Below are positions 23,074-30,948 of a stretch of DNA of 31,265 nucleotides, piece by piece (positions within the stretch are counted from its first letter, which is position 1; each line of letters starts with the position of its first letter). Made by a program: the position numbers and the translations under genes. A model generated the notes under the pieces. It saw only the letters and a program-made list of their open reading frames with translations. It did no database searches and was not told where the DNA came from. Origin of the DNA: Moduliflexus sp964602655 (GTDB lineage: Bacteria; Moduliflexota; Moduliflexia; Moduliflexales; Moduliflexaceae); contig CAZRSF010000075.1 in the NCBI GenBank assembly GCA_964602655.1, positions 1 through 31,265 of the forward strand. Direction: 5' to 3'.

Positions 23074-25416
23074 ATGAATGCTGCCATCAGCCAGGAATTA
23101 GTCATATACAACGAGTATGATGGCAATGGGAATGGAATCATCAATCTGCCGAACGATATGATGGAGTTCGATTCGATAGACGATGAGTCTGAAAATGGCG
23201 TCTTGACAGCCGCCACGCTGGTCAGAACGCTCCCGTCCGACGTGACGCTGATTGTCCAGAATTCGGCCTATACGTTGAGCGTGTTGGAATCCTATCGCCG
23301 AATTGTCGCGGATGAATTGCGTCTCATTCTTCAGAAAGAGGGGCATCGTTCTCACAATTTCCGCCGCTATGGCGAGGTCTTGCGGAATATTACGTCCGCA
23401 ATCAAACTCAAAACCGAATTCGTCCGAGACCTCTTCCGCAAATTACGCGATGCCGCGCCGGAAAATATCGCCAAAGCATCCTATGCGACCATTGTCCATT
23501 ATCAGCGTTCGTTGGACGATTATCAAACAATTTTAGCCAAAAAACAGCAACGGATACACCAGGAACTCCGCGCGATCAAAGATATTCTCGGTAAAATCGG
23601 CCAAACATTCCATCTGCTGAGGGAACGCGCCAAAGAGATCAGCGAACTCCTGTTTTCAATGACCGCAGAGGCGTTGACGTCCTCGCCGCCACAAGAATTG
23701 GAAGAATTCCGCGTCATCCTGGAAAGCTCGCTCGACAAAGAAGCGCAAGCGCCGGCAGACGCGCAGAAAATCTGGCGGCAGGCGTTGATTAAAGTGTTGG
23801 AAGGGATCGGCATTCAGGCGTTAAGCGTCAAAGAAAATCGAAAATATCAGCAGATTTTGAGCGACATCGAAACCTATCTCGGCCATGAAAAACCGGCGTT
23901 CGTGCTGGAAATCTTGCAGCGGTTTGCCAATATCAGTCCGCGCGAAATTGCCAGAAAGTACGACGCCACGCTGATCAAACATCATCTCTTCCTTCTCTCC
24001 CATTTCACGCTGCTGCTGGAAGGGCATGACGAAAATCTGCACATTATCGAACAATACAACGAAACCTACAAACGCATCTCCGACGCGCTCAACATCAAAC
24101 TCAACCCCTATAAAGAACAACTCGGCATGAAGATTTGCGACGATCTGAGCGGCGTCTATCCCGATGAACTCGCCGCCTACCAGACGTATGAACGCATCCG
24201 GGAATATCACAAAATCCTTGACGCCTCCATTTCGTCCGCTGAAGAATACGACAGCGACGCCGATGTCATGGTGCGCCGCAAAACGCTGGTGAAAGTGCTG
24301 GAAGCCGAGGGGATTCAAATCCTGATGTGGGACGACCCGGAAAAACATCGCAAATATCAGGAGATTCTGGCGCAAATCGAGCAACATCTGATGCCGTTCA
24401 AAGATGAATTCCTCAAAGAGCGTTTAGAGCGCTTCAATGGACTGAGCGCGCAGACGATTGCCCAGAAATACCGCGTCAGCACGGTCAAACACAATGTCCT
24501 GCTGTTGGCGCGGCTGTCGCTGTTGCTGAATATGCAGGAAAATACGGATTTGATGTTCGAGTATTACACCATTTCCAAAAATATTTTCGAAGCGCTGAAT
24601 TTGAAACTGGAAGAAGGCCGCAATTTGCAAGAAGAAGAGGACGCCTCCCGCGCCGAGGCGAAAAACACGCTATTAGAGAGCGATCTGTTTCGCACGCTGT
24701 CCACCAATGCCATCGAACGCATTGTTGATCGGTTCGAATTAGCGGCGTATCCGAAAGAGACTGTGATTATTCAAAAAGGGCAGAAAGGCGATTCGTTTTA
24801 CGTCATCAAAAAAGGCGGCGTACGTGTCGGTCTGCCGATGAAAAACGGGAAAGAAATTCAATTGGCAGTCTTGACGCGCAGCGATTGTTTCGGCGAGATG
24901 TCGTTATTGACCGGCAATCCGGCGGCGGCTACGATTACCAGCGTTGAAGATGTCGAATTGATGCGGCTCAGCGAGGAATATTTCAACGACATCCTTTTGG
25001 AATATCCGGTGTTGAATCGTTATTTCCACCGTATTCTCTCGGAACGTCTGCGCTCCGCCAGCGAAAAGAATAGCGAGAGCGAGCCTGATAAAGGATTGGC
25101 GGGCAAACTCAGCACGATCAGCCTGGAGGAATTGATTCAAACCCTGTACACGGCCAATAAAACCGGCGTGTTGACGATTGATAATCACGGCGACAAAGGC
25201 AAGATTTTTATCAAAAACGGTTTGGTGATTCACGCCATGACGAAGAATTTGAAAGGAGAACAGGCGTTTTTTCGTCTGATGACTTGGCACGAAGCCGGAT
25301 TCCGTTTTATGCCCGGCGATGTGGATGTCGAACGCACTGTCACCATGAACGTGCATGGGTTGTTGTTAGAGGCGATGAAACGGATTGACGACATGCGCCA
25401 GATCAAGCATCTGTAA
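23074..25416 (+). CDS. Triple helical-repeat protein with cNMP-binding-like domain and DUF4388
   Basis: This 780-residue cytoplasmic protein appears to be regulatory. Residues about 80-520 hold three copies of an unrecognised helical module. The anchors are RRYGEVL (97), RKYQQIL (256) and RKYQEIL (426); 35-36 residues later each copy has IAKASYATIVHY (132), IARKYDATLIKHH (292) and IAQKYRVSTVKHN (462). Copies 2 and 3 also share KVLEGIGIQ / KVLEAEGIQ. Residues 535-660 are a cyclic-nucleotide-binding-like domain (GDSFYVIKKGGVRV; FGEMSLLTGNPAAATI). The Arg that normally binds the cyclic phosphate is replaced in NPAAA, so a classical ligand is doubtful. Residues 674-770 are DUF4388, seen in PatA-type and other signalling proteins. 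No DNA-binding domain is seen. ATG 23074 lacks a good ribosome-binding site; a good one ends 55 nt upstream, so the true start may differ. Confidence 0.85.
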   Translation: MNAAISQELVIYNEYDGNGNGIINLPNDMMEFDSIDDESENGVLTAATLVRTLPSDVTLIVQNSAYTLSVLESYRRIVADELRLILQKEGHRSHNFRRYGEVLRNITSAIKLKTEFVRDLFRKLRDAAPENIAKASYATIVHYQRSLDDYQTILAKKQQRIHQELRAIKDILGKIGQTFHLLRERAKEISELLFSMTAEALTSSPPQELEEFRVILESSLDKEAQAPADAQKIWRQALIKVLEGIGIQALSVKENRKYQQILSDIETYLGHEKPAFVLEILQRFANISPREIARKYDATLIKHHLFLLSHFTLLLEGHDENLHIIEQYNETYKRISDALNIKLNPYKEQLGMKICDDLSGVYPDELAAYQTYERIREYHKILDASISSAEEYDSDADVMVRRKTLVKVLEAEGIQILMWDDPEKHRKYQEILAQIEQHLMPFKDEFLKERLERFNGLSAQTIAQKYRVSTVKHNVLLLARLSLLLNMQENTDLMFEYYTISKNIFEALNLKLEEGRNLQEEEDASRAEAKNTLLESDLFRTLSTNAIERIVDRFELAAYPKETVIIQKGQKGDSFYVIKKGGVRVGLPMKNGKEIQLAVLTRSDCFGEMSLLTGNPAAATITSVEDVELMRLSEEYFNDILLEYPVLNRYFHRILSERLRSASEKNSESEPDKGLAGKLSTISLEELIQTLYTANKTGVLTIDNHGDKGKIFIKNGLVIHAMTKNLKGEQAFFRLMTWHEAGFRFMPGDVDVERTVTMNVHGLLLEAMKRIDDMRQIKHL

Positions 25417-25436
25417 CAGAGCGCTGGACAAATGCC

Positions 25437-25931
25437 CTAATTCCAAAGTTTGCCGCAGCAGTCTTTATATTTCAAACCGCTGCCGCAGGGGCAGAGATCG
25501 TCCATTGTTTTCGGCGAGGGAATAAACGGGCCGATATTGCGGGTTTTATGCAGCTTTTTCAGAAATTCGTTCAATTCGGCGTCATCAATCGGGTCTTCTT
25601 CCTGTTCCTCGTCATATTCGCCGCCTTCCTCGCCCTCTTCGTCGAACTGCATCAGGGAAAAGCTTTCGGTAGATTTCTGAATATTTCGCGCTAAGAGCAC
25701 AATCGGAATCCCCAATCCTGCGGCGCAGGCGACCGCTAATACGATTAACACGAACTGAAACATCCCTATCGTTTCGCCGGGCAGCAGCACGGAAAAAATA
25801 TAGGACAACGCATACCCCACCCCGATCACTCCCGTCGAAATGAGAAACAACGACAGCCCGATCAACAGCAGTGTGGCCATGCCCGAAAACATCAGCGCAA
25901 GATAATGTTTGAAGATGTCGAACAGTTTCAT
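25437..25931 (-). CDS. Membrane protein with C-terminal SEC-C metal-binding motif
   Basis: This 164-residue protein has two membrane helices (about 15-45 and 58-82), a highly acidic linker (97-120) and a C-terminal SEC-C motif, CPCGSGLKYKDCCG (Cys 147, 149, 158, 159). SEC-C is the zinc motif at the end of SecA that binds SecB and ribosomes, and it also occurs alone in many small proteins. A membrane-tethered form might sit near translating ribosomes or the translocon, which is inference. It converges with the DUF4388 gene with 20 bp between the stops. Confidence 0.82.
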   Translation of the reverse strand: MKLFDIFKHYLALMFSGMATLLLIGLSLFLISTGVIGVGYALSYIFSVLLPGETIGMFQFVLIVLAVACAAGLGIPIVLLARNIQKSTESFSLMQFDEEGEEGGEYDEEQEEDPIDDAELNEFLKKLHKTRNIGPFIPSPKTMDDLCPCGSGLKYKDCCGKLWN

Positions 25932-25952
25932 AAATGCGAGGCGTAACTTTAC

Positions 25953-25985
25953 AGCCCGGCCAGGACGTTAAATCCTGGACGGGCT
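25953..25985. repeat. Palindrome upstream of the SEC-C gene
   Basis: AGCCCGGCCAGGA (25953-25965) pairs with TCCTGGACGGGCT (25973-25985) with one mismatch around seven bases. It begins 21 bp upstream of the SEC-C start. The rest of the 498-bp gap 25932-26429 contains the elements at 26109 and 26348 and an AT-rich stretch, with no gene seen. Confidence 0.75.
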
Positions 25986-26108
25986 GATACGAAGTTCTGA
26001 TACGAAATAATGCGTGAAATAATTAGGTAAATTAACCACAGCGAGTCGGATTGTCAAGAACCAAATACGCAAAAGAGAAAAAAGTTCGAACGGGTTATGG
26101 CGTGTTCT

Positions 26109-26139
26109 CCCTGTCAGGGTTTCGAAACCCTGGCAAGGG
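26109..26139. repeat. Degenerate family A palindrome
   Basis: CCCTGTCAGGGTTTCG then AAACCCTGGCAAGGG keeps the family A pattern found around the RAYT gene, with one substitution and one extra base. It is a dispersed copy 18 kb from the RAYT. Confidence 0.8.
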
Positions 26140-26347
26140 TGGTGACTCGTCACTCTATCAATAAGCACGCCTCTTGTCACGTCGAGAAAAATAGGTGATT
26201 CTGGCTGCCTATCAGTTGACTCAGAACAATGCTTTTCGAGATGGATGCTGAAGGTTTTTTAACAAAGCGCAAGGCGTTTATCGAGAATTTTTCTTGCGCG
26301 AAATGGCCGCGTTCGGTATGATGAATTCTTCTATTGATTATTTGCAG

Positions 26348-26400
26348 AGACGCTCCGGCGGGGCGTCTTCCGTCACAATAGACGTCCTGCCGGAGCGTCT
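26348..26400 (+). promoter_or_regulatory. Strong hairpin in the leader of the HD hydrolase gene
   Basis: The 20-base arms 26348-26367 (AGACGCTCCGGCGGGGCGTC) and 26381-26400 (GACGTCCTGCCGGAGCGTCT) pair fully in RNA with two G-U pairs, around a 13-base loop. It is followed by TTTA and then by AGGAGG at 26417-26422. It may be an attenuator, a terminator of upstream transcription or another dispersed palindrome. Confidence 0.65.
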
Positions 26401-26429
26401 TTACGGGACATCATACAGGAGGCGGCACG

Positions 26430-26996
26430 ATGACGCGCGAGGAACTGCGCCGGGAGACGGCGTTCGAATTATTGACAGAATACACGAAATCGGAATCGTT
26501 AATCAAACATGCGCTGGCGGTGGAAGCGCTGATGCAGGCGTATGCCCGCAAATTCGGCGAAGATGAGACGGTCTGGGGGATTGTCGGATTGCTGCACGAT
26601 TTCGATTACGAGCAATACCCGACATTGGGCGATCATCCGCTGAAAGGCGCGGCGATTTTAGCGGAACGCGGCTATCCTGATGACGTGATTTACGCCATCA
26701 AAACGCACGCTGATTTTCTGAATCTGCCGCGCAATTCGCCGATGGATAAAGCCCTGTTCGCGGTGGATGAACTGGCCGGAATGCTGACGGCGGCGGCGCT
26801 GGTACAGCCGCAGAAAACGATTCGGACGGTGGAAGTGGCGTCGGTGAAAAAAAAGATGAAAGACAAAGCGTTTGCCCGGTCGGTCAATCGGGATGATATC
26901 CGCAAAGGCGCGGAGGAATTAGGCGTGGCGCTGGACGAGCATATCGCCTTCTGTCTCGACGCGATGAAGCAAGCGGCAGAGATGTTGGGGCTGTAA
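26430..26996 (+). CDS. HD-domain phosphohydrolase
   Basis: This 188-residue HD-superfamily protein is probably a metal-dependent phosphohydrolase on a nucleotide or similar substrate. The motif residues are in LIKHALAVEAL (His 27), GLLHDFDYEQYPTLGDHP (His 56, Asp 57, with a nearby His 69) and a later Asp in FAVDELAGM. It is typical in length for the short HDIG-type proteins. ATG 26430 has a perfect AGGAGG. It is 73 bp upstream of the DUF4350 gene and may be its first co-transcribed gene. Substrate unknown. Confidence 0.88.
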   Translation: MTREELRRETAFELLTEYTKSESLIKHALAVEALMQAYARKFGEDETVWGIVGLLHDFDYEQYPTLGDHPLKGAAILAERGYPDDVIYAIKTHADFLNLPRNSPMDKALFAVDELAGMLTAAALVQPQKTIRTVEVASVKKKMKDKAFARSVNRDDIRKGAEELGVALDEHIAFCLDAMKQAAEMLGL

Positions 26997-27069
26997 TTGC
27001 CAGCATCTCTCGTTCCACGCGGAGCGAATTACGAACAACTCAACCGGGTGGCGGTCGAAAGAGAATAAC

Positions 27070-28359
27070 ATGAAAAAACATCCGATTGGCATTTATCTGC
27101 TGGCAGGCGTCGTGCTGATTCTGTTTATTTTCGGCATTGTCCGCCTGTTTATTCTGCGTTACGAAGCCGGAGACATGTATCCGCCGTACTCGTCGCTGCG
27201 CACCGATCCGCTCGGCGCAAAAGCGATTTACGAAGGGCTTGACCGCCTCAGCGATTTCTCGTGTTCACGCAATTACCTGCCGTTTACGAAATTGACCGAA
27301 CTCAAGCAAACGACGATTTTTTATCTCGGCCTCAACCCTGCTCAGTTTCAATATTCGGCGGACAAAGATTCCGTGATCGCGGCGGAGCAGATTCTCACCA
27401 ACGGTGGGCGGCTGGTCGTCTCGTTTTTCCCTGTCGCGCAAAAATCGAAGATCGAGCGCCCGGAAAAAGACGAGGATCAGGAAAGCGAAGACGGCGAAGA
27501 ACAGACATCGAAGGAGGACGCTAAAAACGGGCAACAAGAGCAGCAGCACGATAAACAGCCTGCGGATGAAAAAACGTCCGAGAAAAAAGAGGAACTTTTT
27601 ATCAATCTTGCCAAACGCTGGGGCGTGACATTCGATGTTGCTGAATTGCCGGAGATTTCAAAGAACAAAAGCGACATTCCGATTTTCGTTCATCGCGCCG
27701 ACCGTCAGGGAAGTGCGCTGCCGGAAAAACTCTCCTGGCATACCGGCCTATATTTTACGCCGACGAATGACGCCTGGCGCGTTATCTATCGCCAGGGCGC
27801 GTATCCGGTCGTGATCGAGCGGGATTACGGCAAAGGCACAATCGTGTTGTCGGCAGATTCCTATTTCCTGAGCAACGAAGCGATGCGCAACGAACGCTAC
27901 GCCGATTTGCTGGCGTGGCTCGTGGGCGGCAATCCGCATGTCATGTTCGACGAAACGCATTTCGGCGTGATGCAATCGCCGGGCGTATCGTCGCTGATTC
28001 GAAAATACGGATTAACCGGATTCTTCGCCAGTCTGTTCGTGTTGGCGCTGTTGTTCGTCTGGAAAAATAGCGCAAGCTTCGTGCCGCAGCCGGAAGAACG
28101 TTTTGCGGAAGGCGGCGCATTAGGAAAAGACATGATGGCGGGCTTTGTCAATTTATTGCGCCGCAATATCGCTCCTCACGATATTCTCCCGGCCTGTGTG
28201 ACGGAGTGGGAGAAAACGTTTGCCCATTTGCAGCAAGACGATCCGGTGGTCTGGGCGCAGATCGCCGCCGCCATTCGAACAGAAGAGGCGCGCCCGTCCA
28301 AAGAGCGTCAGCCAATGAAGCTATATCGCACAATTTCTCGCATCCTTGCAGAGAGATAG
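27070..28359 (+). CDS. DUF4350 membrane protein of a MoxR-DUF58 cluster
   Basis: This 429-residue protein has an N-terminal anchor (8-30), a large extracytoplasmic region with the DUF4350 hallmark PYSSLRTDPLGAKAIYE (39-55), a second membrane helix (near 315-335, GFFASLFVLALLFVW) and a cytoplasmic tail. Residues 129-176 are an unusual low-complexity insert rich in Glu, Asp, Lys and Gln, absent from compact relatives as I know them. The family is commonly linked to MoxR and DUF58 genes, as here. A function in envelope assembly is inferred. Start supported by GAAAGAG upstream. Confidence 0.85.
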   Translation: MKKHPIGIYLLAGVVLILFIFGIVRLFILRYEAGDMYPPYSSLRTDPLGAKAIYEGLDRLSDFSCSRNYLPFTKLTELKQTTIFYLGLNPAQFQYSADKDSVIAAEQILTNGGRLVVSFFPVAQKSKIERPEKDEDQESEDGEEQTSKEDAKNGQQEQQHDKQPADEKTSEKKEELFINLAKRWGVTFDVAELPEISKNKSDIPIFVHRADRQGSALPEKLSWHTGLYFTPTNDAWRVIYRQGAYPVVIERDYGKGTIVLSADSYFLSNEAMRNERYADLLAWLVGGNPHVMFDETHFGVMQSPGVSSLIRKYGLTGFFASLFVLALLFVWKNSASFVPQPEERFAEGGALGKDMMAGFVNLLRRNIAPHDILPACVTEWEKTFAHLQQDDPVVWAQIAAAIRTEEARPSKERQPMKLYRTISRILAER

Positions 28360-28395
28360 AATACGAATGCAGTCATTTTGAGGAGCATAAACGGC

Positions 28396-28445
28396 AGGAG
28401 TGTCAACGCTCTGCTTTGACGGCCAACGCAAGCGTTGGCACTCCT
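28396..28445. repeat. Two-stem palindrome, family B, copy 2
   Basis: The layout is AGGAGT, 20 bases, GCCAACGC-AA-GCGTTGGC, then ACTCCT. Compared with copy 1 at 20509 the inner stem has a changed but still paired position, and the flanks CTTTGACG and ACTCCTGA are kept. It occupies most of the gap between DUF4350 and moxR. Confidence 0.87.
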
Positions 28446-28456
28446 GATGAAATAAT

Positions 28457-29422
28457 ATGGAAAGCAATATCGAACGAGTCAAAGAGACGCTGGCGCGCGC
28501 CAAACAGGAAGTCGCCAAAGTGATTATCGGGCAGGAAGACGTGATTGAAAAGTCGCTGATCGCCATTTTCACGAATCATCATGTGCTGATCGAAGGCGTG
28601 CCAGGCATCGCCAAAACGCTGCTGGTCAGAACCCTTGCGCAGGCGCTCGGCTGCGAATTCAACCGGATTCAATTCACGCCGGATTTGATGCCGGCGGATA
28701 TTACCGGCACGAATGTGTTTTTGATGGATCAAAACAAATTCGCGTTAGTCAGAGGGCCGGTGTTTACCTCATTTCTGTTAGCTGACGAGATCAACCGCGC
28801 TCCCGCCAAAACGCAATCCGCGCTGTTGCAGGCGATGCAGGAACGCGCCGTCACGATTGACCGCAAAACATACGCGCTGCCGCCGAATTTTACGGTCTTT
28901 GCGACGCAAAACCCGATTGAATACGAGGGCACGTATCCGCTGCCGGAAGCCCAGAAAGACCGGTTTCTGCTGAAAATTACGATGAATTATCCGACGCAGG
29001 ATGAAGAAACGATGTTAGCGCGGCGGATGCTCGGCAGCGAGTCGCCGGAAGCGATGCTGCAAAGCGGCGCAGTCAAGCCGGTGATTCAAGGCGACCAATT
29101 GAATGCGCTGCGTCAAGACATGGAAGGGATCGTCATGCGCGAGGAATTGATCGGCTATTTGGTGAATATCGTCCGCAAAACGCGGGCGCATAAAAGCGTG
29201 TTAGTCGGCGCGGGGCCGCGCGCGTCGCAAGCGCTCTTGCTCGCATCGCGGGCGTATGCCGCGATTGACGGGCGTGATTTCGTGACGCCCGACGACATCA
29301 AACAGATGGCCGTTCCTGCATTAGAACATCGTTTGATTCTGCGCCCCGAATTCGAAATCGAAGGGATGACTGTCCCGGAAGTGATCCAACAAATTTTACA
29401 GGAAGTGACTGTGCCGCGTTAA
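28457..29422 (+). CDS. MoxR-family AAA+ ATPase
   Basis: This 321-residue AAA+ chaperone-like ATPase has Walker A GVPGIAKT (47-54), Walker B LLADEINR (107-114) and sensor ATQNPIEYEGTYPLPEAQKDR (about 151-171). A C-terminal helical lid (GPRASQALLLASRA) ends the protein. MoxR proteins help mature or remodel partners that carry vWA or DUF58 domains, and the next gene encodes a DUF58 protein. ATG 28457 is chosen because it gives the normal N-terminus. The ribosome-binding site is weak and follows the family B palindrome by 11 nt, so the hairpin may affect expression. Confidence 0.93.
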   Translation: MESNIERVKETLARAKQEVAKVIIGQEDVIEKSLIAIFTNHHVLIEGVPGIAKTLLVRTLAQALGCEFNRIQFTPDLMPADITGTNVFLMDQNKFALVRGPVFTSFLLADEINRAPAKTQSALLQAMQERAVTIDRKTYALPPNFTVFATQNPIEYEGTYPLPEAQKDRFLLKITMNYPTQDEETMLARRMLGSESPEAMLQSGAVKPVIQGDQLNALRQDMEGIVMREELIGYLVNIVRKTRAHKSVLVGAGPRASQALLLASRAYAAIDGRDFVTPDDIKQMAVPALEHRLILRPEFEIEGMTVPEVIQQILQEVTVPR

Positions 29423-29432
29423 AATTTTTCCA

Positions 29433-29525
29433 GGGGTTGAAACCCCCGTCTTTACAACATCGCCCTTTCAGGGCGGGTATATGCTGCGAAGCGGCAACGG
29501 AATATAGATGGGGGTTTCAACCCCC
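29433..29525. repeat. Composite palindrome between moxR and the DUF58 gene
   Basis: GGGGTT-GA-AACCCC (29433-29446) and GGGGTT-TC-AACCCC (29511-29524) lie at the ends, with CGCCCTTTCAGGGCG (29461-29475) between them. The two ends can also pair with each other to enclose the middle hairpin. The layout echoes the composite at 3479-3622. Confidence 0.75.
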
Positions 29526-29550
29526 GAATGACATTTTGGATGATGATTTC

Positions 29551-30903
29551 ATGCTTGTTCCACGTACACGCTTATTAGTCTGGTTCGCGCTGATTACACT
29601 GCCGTTGTCGCTCATTGGCGCGATGTCGTCGTCGGCATTGCTGTCATTTGCCGGGACGCTGGCGTTCTTCCTGATCGCCTTTATTGACGCGGCTTTAGCC
29701 TTCGACGCTTTGCAAGGGATTCGCGTCGAACTGCCGGAGATCATTCGCTTTTCGAAAAACCGCGAAGGCGCAATCGAGTTGAATGTCACGCATTCCGGCG
29801 CGGCCAATCGAGAAGTGCGTTTTGGTTTAGCGCTGCCGGCGGAGTTCGATTCGCCACGCGAAGATCTCAACGCAATCTTACCGCAAGATCAGGAACGCTT
29901 CCGTTTGATGTGGCCGTGCATACCGCTGAAACGCGGGCAGTTTCGGCTGGAAAGATGCTATCTCGAAACAGCTTCGCCGCTCGGACTCTGGGCGCGGCGC
30001 GGCAGCGTGCCGGTGAGCAGCGAACTCCGCGTCTATCCTGATTTATCGCGGGAGCGCAACAATCTCGCGGCGCTCTTTCTGAATCGCGGCAGTTTCGGCG
30101 TTCACGCGCAGCGGCAGATCGGCAAAGGGCGGGAATTCGAGAAACTGCGCGAATACATGCCGGGCGACAGTTTCGAGGATATTCACTGGAAAGCGACCGC
30201 CAAACGAGGCCGCCCGATTACGAAAGTCTTCCAAATCGAACGAACGCAGGAAGTGTATGTGCTGATTGATACGTCGCGTTTGAGCGCGCGTCCGGCGCGA
30301 AGCGTCGAGACCGCTTCCGAGGAACCTCAGACGAGCGACACGATTTTGGAACGCTTTATCACCGCCGCGATGATTCTCGGACTCGCCGCGCAAAAGCAGG
30401 GGGATATGTTCGGCGTGGCGGCGTTCGACAGTCAGATACGCACATTCGTTCGGGCAAAAACCGGCAAAACGCACTACGGCGCATGTCGCGACGCGCTCTA
30501 CCGGCTTGAGCCTGAACGCGGCAATCCCGATTTCGACGAACTCTGTTCGTTTCTCCGCTTGCGGCTGCGGCGGCGGGCGTTGTTGGTCGTGTTGACGAAT
30601 TTGGACGATCCGATACTTTCGGAAAGTTTCGTCAAAAACATCAGCCTGATTCACCGCCAGCACCTTGTCCTGGTCAATATGCTGCGTCCGCCTGTCGCGC
30701 AACCGTTGTTCTCGAATCCGAACGTCTCGTCGCTGGATGATTTGTACCACAAACTCGGCGGGCATACGCTCTGGCGCGATTTGCGGGAATTGGAGCGGGC
30801 GTTGCAGCATCGCGGCGTCAATTTCTCGCTGCTGAACGACGAAAAGATGTGCGTTGACCTGGTGTCCCAGTATATCGCCGTCAAACGGCGGCAATTGTTA
30901 TGA
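29551..30903 (+). CDS. DUF58 protein (vWA-like, MoxR partner)
   Basis: This 450-residue protein has two closely spaced membrane helices at the N-terminus (about 8-45) and an immunoglobulin-like middle. The DUF58 signature FEKLREYMPGDSFEDIHWKA, then VYVLIDTSRLS (a MIDAS-like strand), lies in the C-terminal half. The open frame extends upstream to 29437, but that stretch only translates the composite palindrome. ATG 29551 begins the normal N-terminus and is preceded by TTGGATGATGA. It is the expected client of the adjacent MoxR ATPase. The family is linked to envelope functions and its biochemical role is not settled. Confidence 0.9.
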   Translation: MLVPRTRLLVWFALITLPLSLIGAMSSSALLSFAGTLAFFLIAFIDAALAFDALQGIRVELPEIIRFSKNREGAIELNVTHSGAANREVRFGLALPAEFDSPREDLNAILPQDQERFRLMWPCIPLKRGQFRLERCYLETASPLGLWARRGSVPVSSELRVYPDLSRERNNLAALFLNRGSFGVHAQRQIGKGREFEKLREYMPGDSFEDIHWKATAKRGRPITKVFQIERTQEVYVLIDTSRLSARPARSVETASEEPQTSDTILERFITAAMILGLAAQKQGDMFGVAAFDSQIRTFVRAKTGKTHYGACRDALYRLEPERGNPDFDELCSFLRLRLRRRALLVVLTNLDDPILSESFVKNISLIHRQHLVLVNMLRPPVAQPLFSNPNVSSLDDLYHKLGGHTLWRDLRELERALQHRGVNFSLLNDEKMCVDLVSQYIAVKRRQLL

Positions 30904-30908
30904 TTTGC

Positions 30909-30932
30909 AGGGCGAAACTACAGTTTCGCCCT
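30909..30932. repeat. Palindrome between the DUF58 and SpoIIM genes
   Basis: AGGGCGAAACT (30909-30919) and AGTTTCGCCCT (30922-30932) pair exactly with two bases between them. It fills half of the 45-bp gap. Confidence 0.85.
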
Positions 30933-30948
30933 ACAATGCGAGCATTCT

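Noticed and set aside
22692..23216. Minus-strand frame, possibly a 95-residue membrane protein starting at 22979
   Set aside because: Its hydrophobic run comes from an AT-rich tract, it overlaps the start of the + gene at 23074 in its longer form, and it lacks a ribosome-binding site.
29437..29550. N-terminal extension of the DUF58 protein
   Set aside because: The sequence is the composite palindrome, and normal family N-termini begin at 29551.
30043..30894. Long antisense frame opposite the DUF58 gene
   Set aside because: It is a shadow of the coding strand in GC-rich sequence and shows no family features. The same holds for the other long antisense frames over hsdR, tgpA and tlyA.
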